From contig NZ_NFVA01000003.1 in assembly GCF_002264395.1 (NCBI RefSeq), positions 62,001 to 126,000 of the forward strand: 64,000 nt of DNA, in the 5' to 3' direction. The position numbers and the translations under genes were made by a program. This DNA comes from Paenibacillus sp. VTT E-133291 (GTDB lineage: Bacteria > Bacillota > Bacilli > Paenibacillales > Paenibacillaceae). Below are positions 19,701 to 27,959 of this stretch, piece after piece. Below the pieces are notes generated by a model. That model was not told where the DNA came from. It searched no databases and saw nothing but the letters and a program-made list of their open reading frames with translations. The number at the start of each line of letters is the position of its first letter. The first letter of the stretch is position 1.

Positions 19701-21378
19701 TGCTGTCATTAAAGGTTCCCACATTCTGAATATGGGCATCACCTTGTGTGTAGGTTTGAATATCTTTGTCTTTCCACCCTGCGATAACCGAATCGGGGGA
19801 TGGAATGAGATGATTCGCCTGATCGGATTTGAACAATGAATTCGTACCCCGTAAAAAAGTATAAGCATTAGCTCCCATCGCATCACTTCCATATTTATAT
19901 GCTTTAGTAACCGGATCATTAAATCCGGTATTGTCCGCTATAATTCTTTGTTCAACCACTTGCTTTCGAGCTTCGTCAGAAAGAACAGGTTGACTATACC
20001 GGAGTAATGAGATTCCGATAGCATCGGATTCTATCCAACCACTATCCTGTACTGCCTGCGGCTTCAAAGTCACATTAAGCGGCACAGTGTCCATAACCGG
20101 TAATGTTGCTGCACCAGAGATGGCGATAGTGATCGTATTACTGCTGCTTTGTCCTTCAGCCGTAAGCTTCCAATCTCCTGCAGGAAGCCCCTCCACGCTG
20201 TAAGCATTTGCACTTAGCGAGCCATCAACAGCAACACCTGCATTAACCTGCAACCGCAGAAGTGCGTTTACATTCTTCGCGCTGCTCATAGGGATCGCAG
20301 AGGAATCTGGAACAGCAACAATTTTATTGGAAGGCGTAAACTTAGCCAAGGTCACTGTATTGGTCTTTTGATAAACACTCACTGGTTCAGTAGGCTTGTT
20401 GGCCTGATTCCATGCCCCAGGAAGAATATTAAACGTAAGATTGGCATCAGAATCTAAATTGCCAGAGGCATTTCCAGAAATCGTAATAGTGATTTGATCT
20501 CCACTAGCGGCTGCCGTTGCAGATAAACCTGCCGGAAGACCGAATACGTTGAAATCAGCCGAAGCCCATACTCCCTGTTTTAGAACAGCATTGAAGGCTT
20601 TCAGAATAATAGTATTATGATCTGAATCTACGGCAGAGCTGGACTTCATCTGTACAGTCTGATTATTCTCCACAAAAGCATAAGCCGCCGGGCTGCTGGA
20701 ATTCCGGGCCTTTGCGCCTTTGACTTTTTCAAAGTCCTTTCCGTTGTTCTTCGTATCCCAGTTGTTTCCGCTATTCGGGAAGGATGCCGAAGTCTGGTAG
20801 GTCACAGGCTCCAATGGATCGAACACTAAGCGCTGCATCGTATTTTGCTTGCCAGCCTGCGGCGCTGGACTTCCCCAAAATGCATCTACCGCATCGTAGC
20901 CAACGAAATCCACGACATTATCCTTTAGCGAATCTTTCATCGGATCATTGTCGGTTAGTTTTTGGTTCGTATTTAATAGGGCTAGCTTACCGCTGTTATT
21001 CCCTAGTTTAAAAGAACTCTCCACGGCATCCGCTTGTGGCAATTCAGCTCCGACACTTCCGTTGCTGCCAAGCGCTACCAAATAATAGCCGTAAGCAGGA
21101 ATCTGTGCTGTCGGTGCGCCTAAATTTGCTATCTTCCAGTTGTTTTTCTGGTTATCAGCGAATTGTATAGACCAGCCGTTTAATGAAACAGGCTTCGATG
21201 TAGGATTAAATAATTCAACAAAGTCGCTTGAGTACACATCGAGAACATCGTCTTTTTTCCCTCCATAAAAATGGCTGATTACTATGTTCTCCGCCAGATT
21301 ATCGGTGTTCGCCGATTCTGCGGCCGCATAGCCCGTCCCCGACAGAACCCATAAGGATTGCACCACCATTGCTGTCAC
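16762..21378 (-). CDS. Surface protein: lamin-tail, DUF2252-like, cadherin-like and SLH domains
   Basis: A 1538-residue exported protein, as counted from a GTG at 21378. In order: end of a signal peptide (to about 20), lamin-tail domain (about 28-180, with ELFNPTSKPVSLNGWSIQF), a beta-rich stretch (240-460), a DUF2252-like domain (about 465-890) with FLRG at 508, the kinase-like loop GDAHIQN (546-552) and LNDVD (567-571), then GIGSIGVERYNVLIEG; three cadherin-like repeats (903-990, 1002-1093, 1104-1195); a ZU5-like beta domain (1220-1350); three SLH repeats (1366-1538) for cell-wall attachment. The 21378 start has no ribosome site and cuts the signal peptide. A TTG at 21419 with GAGAGGGG upstream is the natural start but is one base out of frame because of an A9 tract. 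Function unknown; may be broken or slippage-expressed. Confidence 0.8.
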   Translation of the reverse strand: MTAMVVQSLWVLSGTGYAAAESANTDNLAENIVISHFYGGKKDDVLDVYSSDFVELFNPTSKPVSLNGWSIQFADNQKNNWKIANLGAPTAQIPAYGYYLVALGSNGSVGAELPQADAVESSFKLGNNSGKLALLNTNQKLTDNDPMKDSLKDNVVDFVGYDAVDAFWGSPAPQAGKQNTMQRLVFDPLEPVTYQTSASFPNSGNNWDTKNNGKDFEKVKGAKARNSSSPAAYAFVENNQTVQMKSSSAVDSDHNTIILKAFNAVLKQGVWASADFNVFGLPAGLSATAAASGDQITITISGNASGNLDSDANLTFNILPGAWNQANKPTEPVSVYQKTNTVTLAKFTPSNKIVAVPDSSAIPMSSAKNVNALLRLQVNAGVAVDGSLSANAYSVEGLPAGDWKLTAEGQSSSNTITIAISGAATLPVMDTVPLNVTLKPQAVQDSGWIESDAIGISLLRYSQPVLSDEARKQVVEQRIIADNTGFNDPVTKAYKYGSDAMGANAYTFLRGTNSLFKSDQANHLIPSPDSVIAGWKDKDIQTYTQGDAHIQNVGTFNDSTETMVFSLNDVDSAGIGSFYNDLVRFVTSVYVVRYDKDSSGILNLQDADFREVSDKFLETYKDTLVEINNDNSKKTTKLTKSNVTPYTKNVMDSVSKVSYPEALQKLLGKRTLNGKLNIAGNSDKFELATEAEMTSLRADWENYKTQVRGNFPNLTDEQFEAYFTIKDIARRIHQGIGSIGVERYNVLIEGRSVANTDDILLDVKEQNTSAYISKDAYIKTAVDPDIYLGVVEAANRSYLIREVSPYKGDYTDKPFKNKDELEQYLIDAAKAYAYSDSRLDKVSEALNYKFEERFVTDVLPVWNDLKSFILNAAEDYSHQVVADFALVQSDMLAGKLIDVSTLNDLTVQTGTLFPSFATGITQYAVKVEHSVDSIELMAKATDDKAELTAQGQPYSNGTGISFELSVGTNEIPFTVTARDGSTKTYTVIVTRSKAEEVKGVTDLSALTLSSGTLDPSFASETTEYSVHVNKEVTGITVTASVYDSSATLTVNGKPSTSGQLSDMIHLEVGSNNIPVVVTAVDGTSKTYNVDVVRGAEEAASHDMDLSALILSNGILNPAFKPEVTDYTSKVGNEVSSITVTASVYDSSAAFTINGTPAVNGQTSEAIYLNVGNNVIPIIVTSSDGIRKTYSLTVIRAEAVTTLPTEPSNPSTSTGGTNHVNPSVNSGTVTVNGGVLSLNGIEINVPAGAKDKGFTVTVTKLSDISNLFTEAELILLGDIYEIIKNVEGDFAKAITITLPFDKQKVDFNKSDVGLYWLNEQTKKWVKLDNLQLDLESGTVSGTVTHFTKFAVLVSDKTVAPTPSPDADFVDIKGHWAEASIRDLVKLDAINGYPDNTFKPDSKITRAEFVTIIVKAFQLQAEVGKVFGDTKTHWANEAIATAAALGVVNGYNAGNFGPDEMVTREQVATIVVRAAQLAEANMSMNFSDSAKVSAWARPALGAAIAEGLLKGYTDGTLKPQGSTTRAEAATIILRALALKK

Positions 21379-21407
21379 AAGGGCGACAGAAATCCAGCGC
21401 TGAACTA

Positions 21408-21416
21408 TTTTTTTTT
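21408..21416 (-). repeat. A9 homopolymer at codon 2 of the SLH/DUF2252 gene
   Basis: Directly after TTG at 21417-21419 the coding strand has nine A then TAG. Ten A would give MKKKIVQRWISVALVTAMVV, a model signal peptide continuous with the long frame. The tract therefore decides whether the gene is on. Confidence 0.7.
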
Positions 21417-21520
21417 CAAATTGATTGACCCCTCTCCCATTTCAAAATTCAGATCATTATATCAACTGAATGTCATAGGAACGTAAAACGAAATGCATGA
21501 TTAGATATTTTATCTCACGC

Positions 21521-21560
21521 AAAAAAGGGCTTCACCACGCCTACAGGCAAGGTAAATCCC
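21521..21560 (-). terminator. Terminator of the mannan operon
   Basis: On the minus strand GGGATTTACC pairs with GGTGAAGCCC (one mismatch, one G-T) around an inner GCCT/AGGC stem, followed by TTTTTT. It lies 40 nt after the last GH76 gene. Confidence 0.75.
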
Positions 21561-21599
21561 TAAATTCACTAACATTTTGGTTATCTTAAAACCTGTATC

Positions 21600-22661
21600 T
21601 TATACTTCCATCAGTGCCGCTGCACCCTCCAGCAGCATCAAGCCGCTGAGCTGGGCGCTCAGCTGAACCGGAAGATCCGGTTTCACTTCCCACGATGGAC
21701 TACAAAGACCTAACTGTTTATCCAGCCCCACTTCCCAGAAGCGGTTAGCATTGGCCATTATTACCTCATAAATGCGGGCTGCCTCAGGAGATTGTTTACA
21801 CAACTGTACGAAGTAGCGGATCAGAATCCCTTTAAACAACCCTGTATCATCAATCCCTTCATCAGGAAGCATCAGTGTATCCTTATTGCATAGACGTTCT
21901 ATACAAGCCTCGGCGGTTCGATTCGCATCTTCCAAGTAGTGGACATCACCCGTATTCTTATACAGCTCTAGACCAGCTCCTAGAAACACACCTTGACAAT
22001 ACGTGAACTCCCAATCGAAATCGATTTGTCCGTCCCCAAGTCTGTTCATGCCATCCCACACAAAACCTGTAGCCGGATCAACCAAATTCTTCTGGTTCCA
22101 TTCATAAATGCGGAGTGCCCACTCCAGATCTTCCTGTTTATGACAAAGTTCATATAAACGGGCGGCTAGAATGGCAGCGGGCGCATTGGCAGGCGTATTT
22201 TTATAGTCAAGCTGATCCTTCTTCCACGCCATTCCCCCACCGAGTTTATCGTTCCAAGCGGTTTTTATATCCGCCCACAGATCAAGTACAGCGCTTAAAT
22301 AAGCTTCATCACCCGAGACTCTATGAGCACGCAACAACGCCAATGCGGTCCATTCCATATCATCATAATAATTATGCAAGAACGTCCCACCGTTATAGAT
22401 TGCAAGACTCTGACTGAGCTCCTTAATTCTCAAGGAATAAGCAGGATCTCCGCTGCGCTCATAACCATCCACAAGAATATCAATGACATGCGCCTGCCAC
22501 CAATAATAAAAATTCTCGCCCTCAACGTTATACGCTCTGGGATACCATTGGTTCATGATACCCGTCTCAGCATTATAATAATTGCGCTCTATACATTGTT
22601 GGAACCATTCCGCCCGTTCCTTCCAGTTGATCATCTCCAGCGTTTCCTTCGGTTGTGTCAT
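21600..22661 (-). CDS. Cytoplasmic GH76 alpha-1,6-mannanase (copy 1)
   Basis: An (alpha/alpha)6-barrel glycoside hydrolase of 353 residues. The family GH76 catalytic Asp pair is present at residues 100-101 in NYYDDMEWTAL, with the Trp-rich FYYWWQAHVIDIL segment and LDYKNTPANAPAAILAARLY, which is nearly identical in the next gene. GH76 enzymes cut alpha-1,6-mannan backbones as in yeast cell walls. There is no signal peptide, so it should act on imported oligosaccharides. It is last in the mannan operon, starting 12 nt after the upstream GH76 stop; the ATG at 22661 has AGGTGAT before it. GH76 and related GH105/GH88 barrels can be confused, but the DD motif decides. Confidence 0.88.
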   Translation of the reverse strand: MTQPKETLEMINWKERAEWFQQCIERNYYNAETGIMNQWYPRAYNVEGENFYYWWQAHVIDILVDGYERSGDPAYSLRIKELSQSLAIYNGGTFLHNYYDDMEWTALALLRAHRVSGDEAYLSAVLDLWADIKTAWNDKLGGGMAWKKDQLDYKNTPANAPAAILAARLYELCHKQEDLEWALRIYEWNQKNLVDPATGFVWDGMNRLGDGQIDFDWEFTYCQGVFLGAGLELYKNTGDVHYLEDANRTAEACIERLCNKDTLMLPDEGIDDTGLFKGILIRYFVQLCKQSPEAARIYEVIMANANRFWEVGLDKQLGLCSPSWEVKPDLPVQLSAQLSGLMLLEGAAALMEV

Positions 22662-22673
22662 AAATAGATCACC

Positions 22674-23729
22674 TCAGACCTGTTCCTTAGTCAATTCGCT
22701 CATTTTCTCCAGTAACTTGATCGCACTGAGTTGGGAACTTAGCTGGATGACACCATTGGATGCCGAAGTCCAATCTGTACCGAACAAGACTGCGTCAACG
22801 GACTTCCCTTGTTCCCAGAGACATTCAGCATTTGTACGCAGGAAATCAACAGCTTCAACTGCTGTAAAGTCCATCTTGACCCATTCTGCTGTATAGCGGA
22901 TCAAGATCCCTTTAAACAGTCCTGCGTCACCATTCCCTTCGTCAGGAAGAACACCGCCCTGAGGTTCAGCGAGCTCACGGGCAGCAGAAGTAAAGGTTTG
23001 GCGAGCATCATCCAAATAACCCTGCCCTTTAGTGATACGATACAGTTCTACTGCTGCACCAATATAGACACCTTGGTTGTAGGAGTATTTCCAATCCTTA
23101 TCAATCAAGCCATCGCCGGTTCGATTCATGCCATCCCATACAAATCCCGTCTCCGGGTCTACGAGATGCCCTTTTTGCCAGTTGTATATTTTTAGCGCCC
23201 AGTCGAGATCCTCAGCTTCTCCAAAAGCTTGATACAACCGCGCTGCAAGAATAGCAGCAGGTGCGTTGGCAGGTGTATTTTTATAATCTAACTGTGTCTT
23301 CTGCCAAGCGATCCCACCACTCATATGCTCATTCCAGCCCGTCTGGATGTCTTTCCATAGAAGAAGGGTTGTTTCTTTATAAACTTCTAGTCCTGTTGCC
23401 TCATATGCACGCAGCCATGCAAGAGCCATCCATTCCATATCATCATACAGCTCATTAGGCCACACTCCCCCATTCCGCTTAAGAAGACCTGTGTGAAGCG
23501 CGGCAAGCCTTTCGGCGTACCGTTTCTCTCCTGTTCGCAGTAATCCATCTACGAGTACATCCACGGCATGAGCCATCCACCAATAATGAAAAATCGTATT
23601 GCATACTCCGTTTGGACATGGTGTTTCGATATTATACATTTTGATTGCTTCATTCCAGAATAACGTATCCAACGCTTCCTGCGCTTGATTCGCCCGTTCC
23701 TCCCAAACCCCAATCTCCAATTTGTTCAT
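22674..23729 (-). CDS. Cytoplasmic GH76 alpha-1,6-mannanase (copy 2)
   Basis: A 351-residue paralogue of the next gene, with catalytic Asp96-Asp97 in ELYDDMEWMAL, FHYWWMAHAVDVLVDG and the shared LDYKNTPANAPAAILAARLY segment. No signal peptide, so cytoplasmic. The two copies are a tandem duplication that has clearly diverged in their N- and C-termini, which suggests different chain-length or linkage preference rather than simple redundancy. GGGAGAG lies 7 nt before the ATG. It follows the broken secreted GH76 and precedes copy 1. Confidence 0.88.
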   Translation of the reverse strand: MNKLEIGVWEERANQAQEALDTLFWNEAIKMYNIETPCPNGVCNTIFHYWWMAHAVDVLVDGLLRTGEKRYAERLAALHTGLLKRNGGVWPNELYDDMEWMALAWLRAYEATGLEVYKETTLLLWKDIQTGWNEHMSGGIAWQKTQLDYKNTPANAPAAILAARLYQAFGEAEDLDWALKIYNWQKGHLVDPETGFVWDGMNRTGDGLIDKDWKYSYNQGVYIGAAVELYRITKGQGYLDDARQTFTSAARELAEPQGGVLPDEGNGDAGLFKGILIRYTAEWVKMDFTAVEAVDFLRTNAECLWEQGKSVDAVLFGTDWTSASNGVIQLSSQLSAIKLLEKMSELTKEQV

Positions 23730-23753
23730 TTAGACGCTCTCCCTATTCCGATC

Positions 23754-24723
23754 TTATAGACCTGTCATTTTGTCGAGATTCAAATAGTTATTATTGCCCT
23801 TGGCCGTATCAAAGCCGATCTCAATCGAATTATAGCCAGCGTTCAGAGGTACATTCAGCATGACCGTATTCCAATTACTCCAGCCGCCTGTGCTTGTAAA
23901 AATCAAATTATTACTCATGACCGTCTTACTTGACCGATGCACATACCGCCGCAGCTTATGTGATGGATAAGATGACGCTTTCTTATTCCTTGATGTACGA
24001 GGGCGAGAACGATTCCCCGGGCTTTAAAATGGTATTCGCCCGCACAAGTCTGCTTTTAATCCAGGTGTACATCGTTTGTGCTTTCGATAAGTAATCCGCA
24101 TTTCCAGTCGCAGTCTTGAGCTTGATGGCTGTCATGATCATCGGAGCGTTTGTAGCCATATTTTTCTGAGGTGAGGTCCCATCCCTCTTCCACCATATCC
24201 CGCCACCATAGGTCGAATCCCAATCGCTCCAGATTTGGTCAAATAGAAAAGAGGCTCGGTTGCGGTATTCAGCAGTGCCTGTAATCTCGTAAGCACGCAT
24301 ACAAGCCAAGGCCCACCAACCTAAGTCATCATTGAAATCATTGAGCATCATATCGGGATACTTCGTATTAAATCCAGTATAGATATCATCGATCATCGTT
24401 CGATACGTGCTACTGCCCGTTCTCTCATACGCGTCCATGACCGTCTCCCATAACTGGGCCTCCCACCAAAAATCGGTATACAGCCCACCGTTTGGACCAC
24501 TAGCATGTTCGGAATGAATAAGATGGTCGCTGTTTGTGTAGAAATATTTTGCAGATGCATCATAGAAAGTATTAACAAAGCTATTCATAGCCGTATCGGC
24601 ATTGGCCGCCGTAAACGCATCCGCTCGCTGATATCCACTAAAAGGGGCAATAAGCAAAACCGCCGCCAACGCGCCACGTGCGAATAACGACGTTTTCTTC
24701 AAGGCTTTCAACACAAACATCAT
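23754..24723 (-). pseudogene. Broken secreted GH76 with C-terminal CBM fragment
   Basis: The first 230 codons (24723 down to about 24030) encode a signal peptide (ALAAVLLIAPFSGYQRADA), then the front half of a GH76 barrel with its catalytic pair intact (Asp132-Asp133 in FNDDLGWWAL). The frame then runs into a non-homologous tail and stops at 23983. In another frame, 23942-23754 encodes the end of a carbohydrate-binding module (TSTGGWSNWNTVMLNV, KGNNNYLNLDKMTG). The back half of the barrel and the linker, several hundred codons, are missing between them. The original was probably an extracellular endo-mannanase with a CBM6/35-like domain. It lies in the operon between the permease and the cytoplasmic GH76 genes. 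Confidence 0.82.
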
Positions 24724-24746
24724 CTCCCCGATAGGTTATGAAGCCC

Positions 24747-25634
24747 TTAACCCTTAATCCCGCTGAACGCTATCCCCTGTACAAAATAACGCTGAAGCGC
24801 TAAAAACAGCACCAGTATCGGTATGATCGCTACCAACGCTCCAGCCATCATTGGACCATAATCGGTTTGGAAATTATACGAAAAGGCCTGAAGCCCCATT
24901 TGAATCGTCGCTTTATCCGGGTCATTCAGCACAATCATTGGCCATAGGAAACTATTCCATCCCGCTTGAAAAGTGAAAATACTTAGGGTAGCAAGTGCAG
25001 GTTTCGTCAGCGGCAAGTAAATGCGCCAAAAGATTTTAAATTCTCCACAACCCTCGATTCGGGCCATTTCCATCATGTCGCTAGGCAGTGTAAGGAAAAA
25101 TTGCCGCATAAAGAACACCGCAAAGGTTCCGGAGGCTCCCGGCAGAATAATCCCCCAGAAGGAGTTCATCAATCCGTTTCCACCGTTTCCAAAAATATCA
25201 TTGCCTCCGAAGAGCGGAAGATGACGCATTACATAAACAGTCGGGATCATCGTCACAATGCCCGGGATCATCATCGCTGCTAGCAACACGCGGAATATCG
25301 GTTTATTGAGCTTAAATTTCAGCTTCGCGAACGCGTAACCACTGAGGGAACCGAAGAACAAATTCGCCAGCACACCAGCCACAGCAAGCACAAGTGAATT
25401 CCAGAAAAATAGGGCAAACGGAACCGTTGTGAACGCTTTGCGGTAATGCTCAAAGGTTATATGTGATGGAAACCATCGAATCGGCATGGCGAATATTTCT
25501 TCGTCCGGCTTCAGGGATGTAAGTACGCTCCAATAAAAGGGAAGGAACATTACAATTGCAATAACAATGCAGGCTATATAATAAATTGATTTACTTATGT
25601 TTCTTTTTAGTAGCGATCCTCCGCTATTATCCAT
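24747..25634 (-). CDS. Carbohydrate ABC transporter permease (MalG type)
   Basis: A 295-residue inner-membrane permease with six predicted membrane segments, the CUT1-type N-terminus (YYIACIVIAIVMFLPFYWSV) and the ATPase-docking EAA loop (EGCGEFKIFWRIYLPL). With the adjacent MalF-type permease and binding protein it forms an importer, here probably for alpha-1,6-manno-oligosaccharides given the GH125 and GH76 neighbours. No ATPase gene is present, so a shared MsmX-like ATPase encoded elsewhere must energise it. GGAGAAGGAGG precedes the ATG. Confidence 0.92.
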   Translation of the reverse strand: MDNSGGSLLKRNISKSIYYIACIVIAIVMFLPFYWSVLTSLKPDEEIFAMPIRWFPSHITFEHYRKAFTTVPFALFFWNSLVLAVAGVLANLFFGSLSGYAFAKLKFKLNKPIFRVLLAAMMIPGIVTMIPTVYVMRHLPLFGGNDIFGNGGNGLMNSFWGIILPGASGTFAVFFMRQFFLTLPSDMMEMARIEGCGEFKIFWRIYLPLTKPALATLSIFTFQAGWNSFLWPMIVLNDPDKATIQMGLQAFSYNFQTDYGPMMAGALVAIIPILVLFLALQRYFVQGIAFSGIKG

Positions 25635-25667
25635 ACCTTAAACCTCCTTCTCCTCGGCAAGCCCACC

Positions 25668-26555
25668 CTATACAATGGGCTCTTCCGCCTTTGAGATCCG
25701 CATGTTAATTAATGAGAAAATGAGAATAGCCACAGCAAGCACAAATGCCTGTGCCGACGCATACCCCATTTGCAGCTGATTGAAGCCCTGCTGATAGATC
25801 AGATAGACTGGAGTCTTCGTCATATTCGCCGGACCTCCCTGCGTTAGTACAAAAGCCTGATCAAATAACTGCAGAGCACCAATAATAGCCATCGTACTGA
25901 CTAAAAAGGTCGTTGGTCGTAGCTGCGGCCATGTAATATACCGGAAACAATCGAGCTTATTGGCTCCATCTAACCTTGCGGATTCATAAAGATAATCAGG
26001 TACGCCTTGCAGACCTGCTAAATAAATAATCATATTCGAACCTACCGACTGCCATAATGTGAGCATGATAATCGACAGCATCGCCGTCCGAGTCTCGGAT
26101 AACCAAGCGGGTCCAGTTATACCTACATAAGACAACAACCCATTAACTAATCCGAATTCAGGATGTAAAAGCCAAATCCAAACGGTAGCCGCAGCAACTG
26201 CGGATGTAAGTGTTGGAAGATAATTCAACGTGCGGAACAATTTCACCCCGCGCCATGTGCGACTAAGCAGAATCGCAAGTAATAACGAAATAATGATATT
26301 TAATGGGACGAAAACAATCGAATACAGAAATACATTTTGGAATGTTTTCCACAGCAGATTGTCCTCTAATAATCGACGATAGTTATCAAAACCGATCCAG
26401 TCGTTTCTACTGAGCACATCATAGTTAGTGAAACTTAGATATAATGCCATGAACACGGGGATCACCGTGAATACTGTAAACAGCAACACCGTGGGTGTAA
26501 TGAACAAATAAGCCGTCCGCGCCTGATGTTTTTCAAGTCTTCTGATAGAAGCCAT
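25668..26555 (-). CDS. Carbohydrate ABC transporter permease (MalF type)
   Basis: A 295-residue CUT1 permease starting with a basic cytoplasmic tail then AYLFITPTVLLFTVFTVIPV, as in MsmF/UgpA. The EAA loop is SARLDGANKLDCFRYITWP, and the periplasmic-side Trp motif GFDNYRRLLED is present. Partner of the MalG-type permease 33 nt downstream. GGAGGGGGAG precedes the ATG. Confidence 0.92.
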   Translation of the reverse strand: MASIRRLEKHQARTAYLFITPTVLLFTVFTVIPVFMALYLSFTNYDVLSRNDWIGFDNYRRLLEDNLLWKTFQNVFLYSIVFVPLNIIISLLLAILLSRTWRGVKLFRTLNYLPTLTSAVAAATVWIWLLHPEFGLVNGLLSYVGITGPAWLSETRTAMLSIIMLTLWQSVGSNMIIYLAGLQGVPDYLYESARLDGANKLDCFRYITWPQLRPTTFLVSTMAIIGALQLFDQAFVLTQGGPANMTKTPVYLIYQQGFNQLQMGYASAQAFVLAVAILIFSLINMRISKAEEPIV

Positions 26556-26610
26556 TAGCTCCCCCTCCTAAGCAAAAGGGAGGCAGAACCTCCCCATCGC
26601 TTCTAATGTC

Positions 26611-27915
26611 TTACTTCACTGCCTCATTATCCTTAAGCATCTTGTCGCCCTCTTCTTGAGATTTCTTCAAGGTTTCTTCAATGCTCATCTTGTTTTGCTG
26701 ATTGAGCTGCAAATTAGGTGCCAACGCATCGGTCTCCATCACAGAATAACCTGGGTGATTTGGACGGACCTTAGCAAACTCCAATGTTTCAAGAAACGGC
26801 TGCCATTTGGGATCATCCTTGAAGAACGGATCTTCCATGGACGGCTTAAAGCCCGGCAAATTCAGACTGGTCTTAGCCCAGAGCAGCGCATTATCTTTGT
26901 TCGCCGTCCACCATTTGATGAACTCCCATGCCTCATCCTTATGTTTGGAACCTTCTGGAATCACCAGACCAAATCCGCCCATCACACTGCCTTTATCCCC
27001 GTTTGGTCCAGCTGGAGGGGGAACGATTCCATAATCTAAATCTTTACCATATTTGTTATAAGTGCTGAGCATCCACGGACCGGAATACAACATAGCAACC
27101 TTACCTGTGACAAAAGCATCCTGCCCTTCCCCAAGTCCAAGCTCGAACCCTACTTTATACACCTTATCTTTGTTCATCAGGCGATCCCAGAACTCTAGCA
27201 CCTGTTTGCCTTTATCATTGTTAAAATTGGTCTTTCCATCCTCCGTAAGCATGGTGCCGCCAGCCTGTTGAAGATACATATTAAAAAGCCCCAAATCTCC
27301 CATAGAGAACCCTGCGGTCTCCAATTTATTACCATTCCATTTAGTCAGTTTAGTAGCTGCTGCTTCTAGCTCATCCCACGTAGTTGGAGGCTGAAGTCCT
27401 GCATCTGCAAGCAGTTTTTTATTATAGAAAAGAGCACGAGCATCTACCGTAAGTGGCAACCCGTATAATTTATCAGCATATGAGAGTTCACGAAGCGATT
27501 CAGCGTAGAAATCATCTTTGGAAAGGCCGTCACGCGTTAAGTATTCGTCCACTGGATGCAGCACGTTCTTAGGCGCATACAACGATGTTCTCCAGCGATC
27601 CCAAAACAGTACATCTGGCGTACCGCCATTCGTTGCTGAAGTCAGGAATTTCGTAATCATATCCTGCTGTAGCACGTATTTCACATGGATCTTATCCTGC
27701 GATTTATTAAAAGCATCCACCATGGTCTCGAATTGTTTCTGCCCTTCTCCGCCCCAGTCACCCCAAAAGGTAAGCTCCGTTTTCTTCCCAACATTACTTC
27801 CAGTTTTCCCTGCATTTCCTGTTCCTTTATCGATTGATCCGTTCGTCCCCCCGCAGCCTGCGATAAGAGATGTAGTCATAACCAGCGCAAGCATGGTAAC
27901 CAGCCATTTTTTCAT
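26611..27915 (-). CDS. Sugar-binding lipoprotein of the mannan-oligosaccharide importer
   Basis: A 434-residue family 1 extracellular solute-binding protein. The first 20 residues are a lipoprotein signal ending LIAG before Cys21, so the mature protein is tethered to the outer face of the membrane. The core shows the family segments LTFWGDWGGEGQKQFETMVD, PDVLFWDRW, YGLPLTVDARALFYNK and MGGFGLVIPEGSKHKDEAWEF. AAGGGG stands before the ATG. It lies between GH125 and the permeases. Substrate assignment to manno-oligosaccharides comes from the operon only. Confidence 0.9.
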   Translation of the reverse strand: MKKWLVTMLALVMTTSLIAGCGGTNGSIDKGTGNAGKTGSNVGKKTELTFWGDWGGEGQKQFETMVDAFNKSQDKIHVKYVLQQDMITKFLTSATNGGTPDVLFWDRWRTSLYAPKNVLHPVDEYLTRDGLSKDDFYAESLRELSYADKLYGLPLTVDARALFYNKKLLADAGLQPPTTWDELEAAATKLTKWNGNKLETAGFSMGDLGLFNMYLQQAGGTMLTEDGKTNFNNDKGKQVLEFWDRLMNKDKVYKVGFELGLGEGQDAFVTGKVAMLYSGPWMLSTYNKYGKDLDYGIVPPPAGPNGDKGSVMGGFGLVIPEGSKHKDEAWEFIKWWTANKDNALLWAKTSLNLPGFKPSMEDPFFKDDPKWQPFLETLEFAKVRPNHPGYSVMETDALAPNLQLNQQNKMSIEETLKKSQEEGDKMLKDNEAVK

Positions 27916-27959
27916 GTTCTCAATCCCCTTTAGCGTTGATAATTACAACCTTGCAAATA

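Noticed and set aside
23754..23942. A separate small gene for a 62-residue CBM-like protein
   Set aside because: No ribosome site or signal peptide, and its sequence is the expected C-terminus of the broken secreted GH76.
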